A stretch of 64,000 bases of DNA from UBA1941 sp046329555 (GTDB lineage: Bacteria > Bacteroidota > Bacteroidia > Chitinophagales > LD1). Position 1 is the stretch's first letter, and every line of letters starts with the position of its first letter. The stretch covers positions 834,629 through 898,628 of the forward strand of contig JAXLUK010000002.1 of assembly GCA_046329555.1 (NCBI GenBank). The letters run 5' to 3'. A model generated the notes under the pieces. That model saw only the letters and a list, made by a program, of their open reading frames with translations. It made no database searches and was not told the origin of the DNA. The position numbers and the translations under genes were made by a program. Below are positions 1 through 9,149 of the stretch, in pieces.

Positions 1-98
1 TGGTAGCACTAATCCTGTGGTCGGGAATAAATGATAGAACTTTCATTTTAAAGTATTATAAAAGGTCGAAAGATACAAAAGCTTTTATTTCAGAAAGA

Positions 99-120
99 AA
101 CCCTATGAAAAATAGGGTGT
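99..120. terminator. Small hairpin, possible terminator
   Basis: A 7-bp perfect stem (ACCCTAT at 100-106 and ATAGGGT at 112-118) encloses a GAAAA loop just ahead of the IS1182-type element. The following T-run is weak. It may terminate a gene lying left of the window, but no coding sequence is visible in the first 216 bases. Confidence 0.3.
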
Positions 121-216
121 TCAAACTGATTGCGAACAACGGCAGACTGTGAATCTACCTCAAAAAAATAGTTTTCCATAATAGGCTCAAAGGCATGATT
201 TCTGCTGATTGTCGGC

Positions 217-1752
217 ATGAATTACGTTCAGGGAAGTAACCGGCTGCAAATGACCGTTTCCAGTCTGGAAGATCAGATAGAGGCTGATAATCCGGTGCGG
301 TTTATTGATGCATTTGTGGAGAAATTGGATTTATCACAATTGGGGTATCAGGAGGTGGTTTTGAAAGAAGAAGGCCGGCCGCCTTTTCATCCCAAATTAT
401 TCCTTAAGATTTATTTGTACGGTTACCTTAACGGTATTCGCAGTAGTCGCAAGCTTGACCGCGAGTGCTTTCGTAATCTGGAACTGCAATGGCTCACCGG
501 ATATCTCTTCCCCAACTATCACACCATCGCCGACTTTCGAAAAGTAAACAACCGTGCGCTGCGCAACACGTTTAAGTTGTTCGTTCTGTTTCTAAAGGAA
601 GCCGATCTCGTTTCTGGCAAGCATGTAGCTGTGGATGGCACGAAGGTGCGTGCCCATAACAGCAAGAAAAACAACTACAACCCTAAAAAGATTGAACGGC
701 ATTTACTGTATATCGAAGAAAAGACCAGTGAATACCTGGCTGCCTTAGATGAAAACGACAAAGGTGAAGTGTCCGTGAATGACATCCACGCCAAACTCAA
801 ACGACTGGCAGAAAATAAAATCCGTTATGAGGCGCTGGCCGAACAATTAGAACAAACCAACGAACCCCAAATCAGCACCACCGATGCAGATGCGCGAGCC
901 TTGCTGGTACAGGGGCAGGTAGTTGAGGTGTGCTATAATATGCAGGCCGCTGTTGATGAAAAACACAAATTGATTGTGGCTACCCACACCATCAATCGCA
1001 ACGACCGCAATGCCCTTTACGATATCGCACTGGAGGCTAAAATCAACCTATCTGAAGAAGATCTGTTGGTGACCAGTGATAAGGGCTACCACAATGCCCG
1101 GCAATTGCAGCAGTGTAAGGATGCAGGTATCACCACCATCTGCGCGCAGCAGGAGTTAGTGAACAGCAACGACCATGGCACAACCCCAGCGTACCTCATT
1201 ACCCAGTTTAAATACAACAAACGCACCGATACCTACCGGTGTCCCCAAGGAAGTATTTTACGCACTCAAGGCACCTGGCACGTAAAGGCCCGCGATTATA
1301 CGCCTTACCGATTTAAGAAGTATCGTACCCCTGATTGTAAGGATTGCCCCGCCAAGCACCTCTGTACCGGCCGGGCCAAGGGCGGCAGAGAGATAGAAAG
1401 AAGCGAGTTTGCAGAAGTGGTTGAACAAAACGCCAAACGTTACCAAAAGAACTACGCCACCTACCGAAAACGGCAAGAACTAAATGAACACGTCTTTGGT
1501 ACCATTAAACGAAAGTGGGGCTATTACTACACCAACCTAAAGGGAAGAGAGAAAGTAAATGGAGAACACAGTTTAATTTGTTTAGTCTACAACATCAAAC
1601 GCACCATCAACATCCTCGGTTTTGATGAACTCATGAAAAAACTAAAAAAATGGCAACCGAATTATAAGAGGATCGCTGTTTTGTCTTCAAAACAGGGCGA
1701 TTTTAAGCCCATTACAGCGTATTTATTTTTTGAGCTTAAATTAGCAGCCTAA
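217..1752 (+). CDS. IS1182-family transposase (intact)
   Basis: A 511-residue DDE transposase that would cut and paste its own element. The N-terminal region (RLQMTVSSLEDQI, then HPKLFLKIYLYGYLNGIRSSR) is the usual IS1182/IS5-superfamily DUF772 domain. It is followed by the DDE core: AVDGTKVRAHNSKKN near residue 140, VTSDKGYHNARQ near 285, and a C-terminal HVFGTIKRKWGYYY segment carrying the distal acidic region. A cysteine-rich stretch (CKDCPAKHLC) precedes the last part. Length is normal and no frameshift is seen. Its 5' flank and first ~40 codons recur in three short non-autonomous copies in this window (18.4, 36.9 and 40.9 kb). The left end probably lies near base 146; the right end was not identified. 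Confidence 0.93.
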   Translation: MNYVQGSNRLQMTVSSLEDQIEADNPVRFIDAFVEKLDLSQLGYQEVVLKEEGRPPFHPKLFLKIYLYGYLNGIRSSRKLDRECFRNLELQWLTGYLFPNYHTIADFRKVNNRALRNTFKLFVLFLKEADLVSGKHVAVDGTKVRAHNSKKNNYNPKKIERHLLYIEEKTSEYLAALDENDKGEVSVNDIHAKLKRLAENKIRYEALAEQLEQTNEPQISTTDADARALLVQGQVVEVCYNMQAAVDEKHKLIVATHTINRNDRNALYDIALEAKINLSEEDLLVTSDKGYHNARQLQQCKDAGITTICAQQELVNSNDHGTTPAYLITQFKYNKRTDTYRCPQGSILRTQGTWHVKARDYTPYRFKKYRTPDCKDCPAKHLCTGRAKGGREIERSEFAEVVEQNAKRYQKNYATYRKRQELNEHVFGTIKRKWGYYYTNLKGREKVNGEHSLICLVYNIKRTINILGFDELMKKLKKWQPNYKRIAVLSSKQGDFKPITAYLFFELKLAA

Positions 1753-1955
1753 ATTTAACGCGGCTGTAATCGGCTATTTTTTGATTTAGCAGGAAATTAG
1801 GAGTGAATTTTAGTAGAACAATTGAATAAACAGGGTTTTTTCACATCCTGACGGTTTACGTATTGGCGATGGTAGAGCATTTGAAAAACGTCAGCCTTAC
1901 ATTTGCACAAATGCCCAAAAGAGTTGCGAATGTTGAATTTACAACTGTCACCCCA

Positions 1956-3515
1956 CTATTGCCAATACGATGTTGGTGGCAGTAAAATTGACTTTGTAAA
2001 CCTGTTAATTTCCTTTGTCAAATTTGGTATTGAGTTTCGATGTGTTACGCCCTCAACATCTCTCGCTGATTTTTTCCCATCTTTTCGATATGCTGTTTTT
2101 GTATTTACAATTTCTGTGTTGTCCCAACTATAATGTTCTAAGTTTTTAGTTTCTTCACAATTCTCAACAACAATTGCATAAAACTCCGCAGACAAGTCAT
2201 TTTTATGTAGTTCTCTGAATTTAAATAATCTAGTATGCCCGTCGACAATTAAATACTTATCTCCTAACTTTTCTAATACTGGTGGATTAAATGGATACAA
2301 AATTGGTGTTTCCTTTGAATGGTCAGAAAGCTCTATATTTAGCACTTCAAATTTTGTTATTGTTCTTTCTACTTCCTTGTAGTATTTAAAAGTTAACTCT
2401 GTTTGAATGTATTTATATCTTATTATTTGGTGCTGAGTTGGAAAAGTTTTATTAATCGCCACTTTTTTTATGTCCACTTTTATGTTTGAACAGCTGGAAT
2501 ACTGCGAAACTTCCTTTTTTATTATTTCAAAATATTCTTTTAATTGCGTTTTTGTAAGTGGTTTGATTTTGGGTATATGGCTTTTGTGTTTTTTCAAAGT
2601 CTTCCTTGCAATTTTATGAACTTTAATAACTTTATCAAGAATAGCCTCTGCATCATCTTTTGTTGTATAAATAGAATTAGTTTCACCAAACGAAATAATT
2701 TCTACATTATGTTTATCATCATAATCTCTGATTAAGCCATAAAACGTTGGACGACTAGTAATTAATGAATTATGGTAATGAATTACGCAGCCAAGTTTCG
2801 ATAAAATATAAATCGATTTTGATTTTAAGTCATCAATAGATTTAGGGAAGAAATAAATGTTAATTGTTACGTTTCTGTTTTTGAGGTAAATGATAGTAGG
2901 TATTAGTTTAAAAACCCAATCTTTTTCGTCTGTGATGATATTTACGTTCTTTTTAGCCTTTATTAAACTTTGGGTAATATTTTCGAGACTTGTTTGGCTT
3001 TTTTGAATTTCGCTTACTTTAATCCAACCTTTGTCAGAGTATTTTGAATAATGATTTGTTAAACTACTTATGACTGACCCAGATATTTCATTTTCGTTTT
3101 TCCAAGGAAATCCTAATGTTTGGTTTGATTTTACCTCGTTAAGAAAATTTTTCAGTGAATCAATATTATCAACTTCTCCTCTTGAACCTCTTAAATCAAG
3201 TTCGGCACTTTCTATGAAATACGCAAAAATTGGTATGTTTCTTTCTTTTGCAATTAGAAACTCATTATGAGTGTATGATTTCCCTGTTGGTGAAAGTGAA
3301 CCATATTTATTTCCAACAATTAAAACCATAAAATCAGATTTGTCCAATGCTGTTGAAATGAAAGTGTCTTGGTCTTCTGGTGAAGCTCCAAATGTTTCCA
3401 TTGCAACTGGAATAAAAGTATCTGTTTGGGTTAAGGTATTGATGATACTTTTCCTTGTGTCCTTTAAGTCTTCGTAGGTCGAACTTACAAAGACAGTATA
3501 TTTTTTGTTATTCAT
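1956..3515 (-). CDS. DUF4062 protein with C-terminal ParB-like domain
   Basis: A 519-residue, AT-rich gene. Residues 5-100 (YTVFVSSTYEDLKDTR, then VLIVGNKYGS and the YTHNE segment) are a clear DUF4062 domain, a TIR/SLOG-like fold often seen at the N-terminus of NTPase or effector proteins in bacterial conflict systems. Residues ~170-310 form an alpha/beta region that may be PLD-like but show no HKD motif. Residues ~400-452 resemble the ParB/sulfiredoxin fold, with YLIVDGHTRLFKFRELHKND containing the DGHTR core. No NTPase, TM segment or signal peptide is visible. An ISL3 element lies 6 bp upstream of the ATG and separates the gene from its original promoter. Function unknown; a nucleotide-sensing or immunity role is inference. 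Confidence 0.75.
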   Translation of the reverse strand: MNNKKYTVFVSSTYEDLKDTRKSIINTLTQTDTFIPVAMETFGASPEDQDTFISTALDKSDFMVLIVGNKYGSLSPTGKSYTHNEFLIAKERNIPIFAYFIESAELDLRGSRGEVDNIDSLKNFLNEVKSNQTLGFPWKNENEISGSVISSLTNHYSKYSDKGWIKVSEIQKSQTSLENITQSLIKAKKNVNIITDEKDWVFKLIPTIIYLKNRNVTINIYFFPKSIDDLKSKSIYILSKLGCVIHYHNSLITSRPTFYGLIRDYDDKHNVEIISFGETNSIYTTKDDAEAILDKVIKVHKIARKTLKKHKSHIPKIKPLTKTQLKEYFEIIKKEVSQYSSCSNIKVDIKKVAINKTFPTQHQIIRYKYIQTELTFKYYKEVERTITKFEVLNIELSDHSKETPILYPFNPPVLEKLGDKYLIVDGHTRLFKFRELHKNDLSAEFYAIVVENCEETKNLEHYSWDNTEIVNTKTAYRKDGKKSARDVEGVTHRNSIPNLTKEINRFTKSILLPPTSYWQ

Positions 3516-3521
3516 ATTTTG

Positions 3522-4791
3522 GGTTCTTCGCCATTATAAGTGGGTAGTTTATCTTCGGGTTCATGAAACCAGAACAATTATTCGGAGCAGCTATCGGCCT
3601 TCAGTCGCCATGGTTTATCAAGCAAGTTGAATTTAAGGAAGAAGGCAGCCACAGGGTCTTGCATCTATTTGTTGATTATGAAAGGGGCATTGACCTTTTA
3701 GGCAAAGATGGAAAGGTCAATAAGGCCTATGATCATGTTGAACGGACGTGGCGTCATTTAAACTTTTTCCAGCACGAGTGTTATTTACATGCTACTGTAC
3801 CACGGATTAGGCAAGACGATGGTAGTACGCAAATGGTAACGGTACCATAGCCAGCGAAGGGAGCAGTTTTACGCTTTTGTTTGAGGCCTTTGCAATAGAG
3901 TTGTGTAAGTCGGGATTGAGCCTGTCGGCCGCAGGAAGGTTGTTAGGAATTGATGGTAGAATCATTGGGCGAATAATAAGACGTTATGTTGAAGAAGCCC
4001 GGTATAGTCAACCCTTAGAACAGGTTCGTGTGATGGGTGTAGATGAAACCTCATCTAGAAAGGGACATAACTATTTAACGGTGCTCACCGATATGGAGCA
4101 AAAGAAAGTGGTTGGCATTGGCGTTGGTCGCAACGAGAAAGCGTTTTTAGCCGCTTTACAACAGTGCGCGGTACGGCAGGTTGAACCTCAAAAAGTAGAG
4201 AAGGTGGTAATGGATTTATCGCCCAGCTACAAAGCAGCGGTATCCACCCATCTGGCAGCGGCGGAAATCGTGTTTGATCGGTTCCATTTAGAACAGCTAG
4301 TGAGCAAGGCTTTAGATGAAGTGCGCAGGAAAGAGGCGGCGCATAGTAAGCAGTTGAAAAACACGAAGTATCTCTGGCTGCGACGGGGTAGCGACTTAGG
4401 TATAGAACAAATGGAACAACTTCAGTTTTTGAGTAGTACCTATCCGCAATTGGGTAAAACGTATAGGTTTAAAGAGTGGTTTAAAGAAATATGCAATAGC
4501 GCCGATCCCAACACCGCTACATGGTTGATGAAAGAATGGTTATACAAAGCGCAACGAAGTAATATAGCGCCTATCCAAAAAGTAGCCCAATCACTAAAAG
4601 CACATTGGAGCGGTATCGTTCAGTATTTTGAAAGTAGGTTAACGTCTGGTTATGTGGAACGCGTAAACCTCAAAATCCAGGAAATTAAACGAATGGCAAA
4701 AGGGTATAGAAATATGGAAAACTTCATTATCATGATATATTTCCATCTGGGTAAACTAAACCTCCAAACCCACAAAATATGGTGAAGAACC
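3522..4791 (+). mobile_element. ISL3-family insertion sequence with 8-bp target duplication
   Basis: The element is 1270 bp. Its ends are imperfect inverted repeats of about 23 bp: the left reads GGTTCTTCGCCAT and later GTGGG, and the right, reverse-complemented, reads GGTTCTTCACCAT and later GTGGG. It is flanked by identical 8-bp direct repeats ATATTTTG at 3514-3521 and 4792-4799, the duplication length expected for ISL3. The left duplication includes the last two bases of the CAT that is the reversed start codon of the DUF4062 gene. Intact duplications suggest a fairly recent insertion. Confidence 0.9.
3563..4785 (+). pseudogene. ISL3-family transposase, frameshifted
   Basis: Two reading frames together make one ISL3 transposase of about 405 residues. 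The first (3563-3850) carries the N-terminal zinc-finger-type region ending VPRIRQDDGSTQMVTVP. The second (from about 3852, first ATG at 3877) carries FTLLFEAFA, an HTH region, and the DDE catalytic core beginning MGVDETSSRKGHNYLTVLTD, with the typical C-terminal SGYVERVNLKIQEIKR. The junction should read V-P-W-A in the family, but the sequence reads CCATAGCC, as if TGGGCC had lost one base and become TAGCC. This gives a stop plus a frame change. Either the transposase is dead or the site is a recoding or sequencing artefact; ISL3 is not known to rely on frameshifting. Confidence 0.85.
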
Positions 4792-4799
4792 ATATTTTG

Positions 4800-5035
4800 T
4801 AGGGTCTATATTTATTGCTACCAACTCACAAATACCCGCAACTCCGCGTCTTTAGCTAATGTATCCATTTTTTAGAACAATATTGAAAATTAATGCGCTG
4901 AAAATTGTAGCGGCTGGATATACGCATTGCGTATATCCAATTCTTAAAAAGTATTATCCTTTAATCCATCTGGCGCGAATGCTTCCTAATTACTGCAAGC
5001 AAAATAAAAAATCCTGTTATTTAGATTAAGGAAAA
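4800..5035. other. Gene-free spacer resembling the spacer at 46.0 kb
   Basis: No coding sequence. It holds the displaced 5' flank of the DUF4062 gene, then a stretch (CAACTCCGC, then GCTAATGTATC and an AT-rich run) that matches the spacer upstream of the RecQ-like gene at 46.01-46.10 kb. It also contains an inverted repeat at 4918-4941 (GGATATACGCATTGCGTATATCC). Confidence 0.6.
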
Positions 5036-5108
5036 ACACTTACGATATTGTATCATGTAGCGCCAATTGAGATGAATAGCGTTGGAAATATCGTAAGTGT
5101 CTTTTTCT
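5036..5108. terminator. Perfect 14-bp hairpin with T-runs on both sides
   Basis: ACACTTACGATATT (5036-5049) pairs perfectly with AATATCGTAAGTGT (5087-5100). A CTTTTTC run follows on the plus strand and GTTTTTCC follows on the minus strand, so it could act as a bidirectional terminator. It belongs to a family of three such hairpins in the window (also 46.2 and 50.4 kb) that share the stem core but differ in the loop. Confidence 0.6.
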
Positions 5109-5129
5109 GCCCTATCCTGCGCCATTTTC

Positions 5130-5195
5130 CCTCCGCGGCAGGGATTGAGTGGAAAGCCCGCAAGCGAGCGAGGTACGAGCGAGTGCGGACTTGGA
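5130..5195 (+). repeat. GC-rich hairpin repeat with GAGGTACGA loop, copy 1
   Basis: After a TTTTCCCTCCGCGGCAGGG segment and GTGGAAAGCCC, an outer stem CCGCA/TGCGG and a short inner GC/GC pair surround the loop GAGGTACGA (5170-5178). Three other copies (6.5, 46.3 and 58.2 kb) keep the loop and change both sides of the stems together. Confidence 0.55.
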
Positions 5196-5202
5196 ACGAT
5201 TT

Positions 5203-6213
5203 CTATGGCAATACCAAATCAATCGGCAAACGTTTTTCATAAGGCCGGTTATCCCTTATGACAGCAAACATTCTTTGAATCAACTTGTTTCGTACAGCGT
5301 TAATCACGGACATTTTGTTCTTTCCAGAAGCGACCATGCGCCGATAGTAATGTTCCATTTCCTTGGAATGTACAATTGATGACATGGCAGCTAGATGCAA
5401 AAGACTCTTGATTGTTTTATTGGCATAGTGTGATACTCTGGTTTTACCTCTCACACTACTACCCGATCGATGTTCAAATGGTGCTACACCGCTATAACAG
5501 GCAAACTTTCTAGGACAGTTAAAATCTTTAAATTCATTGGTTGCCAATATCATATAAAGCGCTGTTACTTTCCCGATAGATTCAACCGAAGTCAACAGTT
5601 TAAATTGATGATTGATGTTTTCATCTTGTCCGATCAGCTCAGCAATTTCTTTTTCAATATGCTGGAGCGATTCGGTTATTCCCTGGACAGCTGCTTTCAT
5701 CAAGCGTTTCTCTAACCGAAGCACTTGCTTTGTTACAAAACCGTCAGCCTCTTTTAATGGCGTTAAAAGGCTGTTTTTTTTACTGATTAGCCTGGTGCGG
5801 AGGGTGAATAGATGCTTGAGGCGTTGAAATGCTGCCGTTTTGGGCTGCCAGCGTTTTAAATCATCTTTGTTTTTAAAAGCGTACCAAGCAATCATCTCCG
5901 CATCTATCTGGTCGCTCTTGCCTCGCATTAGTTTATTGCTCTGTTTGATTTTTACAGGGTTTTCTAACCAAACAATGGCCTCTCTTTTATGCAATCCCTC
6001 TAATAAGTGATTGACATAAATCCCCGTCTGCTCTAAGCAAAACACCGCATTGCCTAACTCAAATTCAGGGAAGTGCTTGAGTGCTGTTACGAGCTGCTTT
6101 ACGCCATTGAGATTGTTTGGATAAACAGCGCTCAGGCACTTCACTCCAGAGGCCAGGACCGCAACATCGAATTTCTCCTTCGAAACATCAATTCCTACAA
6201 AAAATTGCTTCAT
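5203..6213 (-). CDS. IS110-family transposase
   Basis: A 336-residue protein that begins MKQFFVGIDVSKEKFDVAV, the standard IS110 opening with the first acidic residue of the DEDD RuvC-like site. Later come CLEQTGIYVNHLLEG (E), KSDQIDAEMIAWYA (D) and the C-terminal Tnp-20 domain with YSGVAPFEHRSGSSVRGKT, whose serine-rich stretch carries the nucleophilic serine. The ATG at 6213 fits the family start; an in-frame upstream extension of 16 residues is not family-like. IS110 recombinases are guided by a bridge RNA encoded in the non-coding end beside the gene, and a structured leader is present here just upstream. Confidence 0.92.
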   Translation of the reverse strand: MKQFFVGIDVSKEKFDVAVLASGVKCLSAVYPNNLNGVKQLVTALKHFPEFELGNAVFCLEQTGIYVNHLLEGLHKREAIVWLENPVKIKQSNKLMRGKSDQIDAEMIAWYAFKNKDDLKRWQPKTAAFQRLKHLFTLRTRLISKKNSLLTPLKEADGFVTKQVLRLEKRLMKAAVQGITESLQHIEKEIAELIGQDENINHQFKLLTSVESIGKVTALYMILATNEFKDFNCPRKFACYSGVAPFEHRSGSSVRGKTRVSHYANKTIKSLLHLAAMSSIVHSKEMEHYYRRMVASGKNKMSVINAVRNKLIQRMFAVIRDNRPYEKRLPIDLVLP

Positions 6214-6400
6214 GTTTTTAATTTTAAAAATGATTGAATATGATAACGCCTTTGAACACAATCAATCCCTTGATAATAGGCCGTTAGCCTAAATTTCTAT
6301 TTGATGCTTGTTCAAAGAGCCGGCAGAGGTTTGAATCGCTTCATAGGTCATACCTGGGAAAGCCCATAATTCACCTCTGCCGGTGTTATCTTATACTAAC
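6214..6400 (-). ncRNA. Candidate IS110 bridge-RNA region
   Basis: The non-coding DNA just upstream of the IS110 gene is the place where this family encodes its bridge RNA. Read on the minus strand it holds an 11-bp perfect stem, ACCTCTGCCGG and its complement (6320-6330 and 6373-6383), enclosing a 42-nt loop that itself contains small stems (AGGT/ACCT, GGG/CCC). Position and structure fit. The guide loops were not matched to target or donor sequence, so this remains inference. Confidence 0.45.
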
Positions 6401-6489
6401 ATATCCACATCTTTCAACAAAGAAAAAAGGACCAAAAAAGAAATCTCATAATAGTAATAGCCTTTAATTAAAAAGAGTGTGCAAGTCTA

Positions 6490-6545
6490 AAGGGAAAGCC
6501 CGGCGCCGCACACGGCGAGGCACGAGCCGAGCGGCGGCCGCCATA
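6490..6545 (+). repeat. GC-rich hairpin repeat with GAGGTACGA-type loop, copy 2
   Basis: An outer GCCGC/GCGGC stem, a small asymmetric bulge and an inner CGGC/GCCG stem (6513-6516 with 6526-6529) enclose the loop GAGGCACGA. It follows GGGAAAGCCC, as in the other copies, and is followed directly by the TCGA-repeat block. Confidence 0.55.
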
Positions 6546-6912
6546 ATTATCGACGGTTCGATATTCGACGATTCGATGTTCGATTTTTCGATAATTTGAT
6601 AATTCGATATTGACCTGTCGATTAGTCGAGCATCGATTAGTTGAAGTTAGGACCGCATTTGGGTTTCGATTTTTCGATGTTCGACGATTCGATATTCGAC
6701 TTTTCGATAATTCGATATTGACCCGTCGATTAGTCGAACATCGAATAGTCGAGCATCGATTAGTTGAAGTTAGGACCGCTTTTGGGTTTCGATTTTTCGG
6801 TGTTCGACGATTCGATGTTCGACTGTTCGATATTCGACTTTTCGATAATTCGATATTGACCTGTCGATCAGTCGAACATCGAATAGTCGCATATCGATCC
6901 GTCGACCCATCG
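6541..6912. repeat. TCGA-rich repeat block
   Basis: About 370 bp built from short variants of TCGATATTCGA, TCGATGTTCGA and TCGATTAGTCGA. A larger unit containing GTTGAAGTTAGGACCGC recurs 123 bp apart (near 6640 and 6763). The many TCGA sites let every frame stay open, so apparent reading frames here are artefacts. It abuts the stop codon of the GH92 gene, and smaller blocks occur at 9.2, 9.5, 11.46, 12.3 and 12.4 kb. Confidence 0.8.
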
Positions 6913-6915
6913 CCA

Positions 6916-9126
6916 TCACTTCCCATCCGTCACGGGAACATCCCCCTCCGCACTGGCCCAACCCGGATTAGGCCGCTCGCCCATGTTCAATTCTAACCGC
7001 CCACCCTTGGCCAATTCCTCATACGTCAAAAACGACTTGCTGTACGGCTGGCCATTCCACGTGGCCGATTGTATATACACGGCCTGCGCACTGTTGGCAT
7101 TGGTGGCTATGGTAATTGTCTTCCCGTTCTCTAAATGCACCACGGCTAACTCAAACAGGGGCGAACCAATAGCGTAATGCCCGCTGCCCGGACACACCGG
7201 ATAAAACCCTAGCGCACTAAATACATACCAGGCACTCATCTGCCCGCAATCTTCATTGCCGCATAACCCATCGGGCTGCGCCCGGTACATCTCCTTCATA
7301 ATGCGCCGTACCATGGCCTGCGTCTTCCACGGCTGCCCGGCATAATTGTACTCGTACGCAATCTGATGACTGGGCTCGTTGCCATGCACATACTGCCCTA
7401 TCATCCCGCTGATATCGGGCTGCCGGTGACCGGTGAGATGCGTAGATGCCGAAAACAACGAATCTAAAAAGGCCGCTAACTTCTCCTTGCCGCCTAACAA
7501 CTGCATATGCCCTTGCATATCTTGTGGCACATAAAACGAATACTGCCACGCATTGCCTTCGGTGTAATTATGATCTACCTTGAAAGGATCAAAGGGCGTT
7601 AAAAAACCCGGACTCCGCGGCCGCATAAATCCGGTAGAAGCGTCATACAGATTTTTGTACGATTGTCCGCGCTGCATGAAATAACGATAATCTTCTTCCT
7701 TGCCCAAATGTTTGGCCACTTGCGCAATGCACCAGTCGTCAAACGCATATTCCAGCGTGCGCGACACGCTTTGCCCGTGATGCATAAACTGGATGTAGCC
7801 GTATTTTTTATAATCGTCCAGCGCATTTTTATCTTCCATGGCCGAGAAGCGCATGGCCGCATACGCCTTTTCCTGATCAAAACCCGTTACGCCTTTCAAC
7901 ACCGCTTCCGCAATAACGGGAATGGCATGATAGCCAATCATACACCATGTTTCGCAACTGCTCAGCTCCCACACGGGCAGCCGTCCGCCTTCTTCATACT
8001 GATGAATAAAGGTGTTGACAAAATCGGCGCTGCGCTTTTTGTCGATCAGCGTCAGCAGCGGATGCAGGGCGCGATACGTATCCCAAAGTGAAAACACGGT
8101 GTAGTAATCAAAATTGGCGCGGTGCACGTTGAAATCGCGACCGCGGTATTGCCCATCTACATCCTGATAGCGGTTGGGCGCCAGCATGCAATGATACAGG
8201 GCCGTATAAAAAATGCGTTTGGAACTATCGTTGCGCGTGGTAATCTCTATTTTCCCTAACTCTTTATCCCAGGCCGCTTCGGCGGCCTGGCGCGTCCGCT
8301 CGAAATTGAAATCGTATTGCTCTGCTTTCAAATTGTTGCGTGCACCTTCCACACTCACCGCCGAAATACCCACCCGGGCGTAAATGGTTTCGCCTGCGTT
8401 TACGTTAAAGCGCACCGCGGCTTTCAGCAAGCTGCCGGTATCGTGCTTTGAACTCATGTTCAGCACATCCGCTTTCGCGATGCCCGCTTCGTCGAACGGT
8501 TTTGAGAATTGAATCACGAAGTAGAGGATTTGATTATTGGCCCAGGCATTGCTGATGCGCGTGCCCGAAATTTCGGTATTGCTTTCAATGGTAATCTCGC
8601 CCTGCTTCACGCGGTCGCGATGCGTGAGGTCAAGCAGCACATTCGCCATGCCCGCATTCCGGAAGGTGTAGCGGTGCAGACCGGTATGCGTGGTGGCGGT
8701 AAGCGCCACCTGCACCTGCGGCTGATCCAGAAACACTTCGTAGTAGCCCGGACTGGCGTGTTCACTTTCTTTTTTGAAGGTTGAGCGATAGCGTTTGTTG
8801 CTGAGGCGCACCTTGCCCATAGTAGGTTGCAGCAGCACATCGCCATAATCGCTGCAGCCCGTGCCGCTCAGGTGCGTATGCGAGAAGCCATAGATGCGGC
8901 GGTCGGAATCGTGGTAACCCGAGCAGCCATCCCAGCCGGATAGACGCGTATCCGGACTCAGTTGCACCATGCCGAAAGGGACGGAAGGTCCCGGGAAGGT
9001 GTGGCCGTGGCCGCCCGTGCCGATGCGCGGATCAACAAATTGCGCCGGGTGGGTTTGTGCTAAAAGCAGAGAAGGGGTGATGAGCAACAGCGCCAGGGCG
9101 CGCCGCAACGAAGTTGTGTTTGGCAT
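6916..9126 (-). CDS. GH92 family alpha-mannosidase, secreted
   Basis: A 736-residue glycoside hydrolase of family GH92, exo-acting alpha-mannosidases (commonly alpha-1,2) that are calcium dependent and trim mannans or N-glycans. The start at 9126 (MPNTTSLRR) gives a signal peptide ending near LLLAQ; upstream in-frame residues come from the TCGA repeat. Family landmarks are YVDPRIGTGGHGHTFPG-like FVDPRIGTGGHGHTFPG, SGWDGCSGYHDSD, FSHTHLSGTGCSDYGD, SLWDTYRALHPL, GNEPSHQIAYEYNYAGQPW and GLCGNEDCGQMSAWYVFSALG. No T9SS domain is visible, so the product is probably periplasmic. It is monocistronic and GC-richer than the accessory genes. Usual length for the family. Confidence 0.95.
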   Translation of the reverse strand: MPNTTSLRRALALLLITPSLLLAQTHPAQFVDPRIGTGGHGHTFPGPSVPFGMVQLSPDTRLSGWDGCSGYHDSDRRIYGFSHTHLSGTGCSDYGDVLLQPTMGKVRLSNKRYRSTFKKESEHASPGYYEVFLDQPQVQVALTATTHTGLHRYTFRNAGMANVLLDLTHRDRVKQGEITIESNTEISGTRISNAWANNQILYFVIQFSKPFDEAGIAKADVLNMSSKHDTGSLLKAAVRFNVNAGETIYARVGISAVSVEGARNNLKAEQYDFNFERTRQAAEAAWDKELGKIEITTRNDSSKRIFYTALYHCMLAPNRYQDVDGQYRGRDFNVHRANFDYYTVFSLWDTYRALHPLLTLIDKKRSADFVNTFIHQYEEGGRLPVWELSSCETWCMIGYHAIPVIAEAVLKGVTGFDQEKAYAAMRFSAMEDKNALDDYKKYGYIQFMHHGQSVSRTLEYAFDDWCIAQVAKHLGKEEDYRYFMQRGQSYKNLYDASTGFMRPRSPGFLTPFDPFKVDHNYTEGNAWQYSFYVPQDMQGHMQLLGGKEKLAAFLDSLFSASTHLTGHRQPDISGMIGQYVHGNEPSHQIAYEYNYAGQPWKTQAMVRRIMKEMYRAQPDGLCGNEDCGQMSAWYVFSALGFYPVCPGSGHYAIGSPLFELAVVHLENGKTITIATNANSAQAVYIQSATWNGQPYSKSFLTYEELAKGGRLELNMGERPNPGWASAEGDVPVTDGK

Positions 9127-9149
9127 CAGGTGAAGGTAATGGAAATTGG

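Noticed and set aside
5203..6261. Longer IS110 start at 6261
   Set aside because: The extra 16 residues are not family-like, while MKQFFVGIDVSK at 6213 is the canonical opening.
6468..6996. Reading frames on both strands in the TCGA block
   Set aside because: Low-complexity translation of repeat words with no start context or family match.
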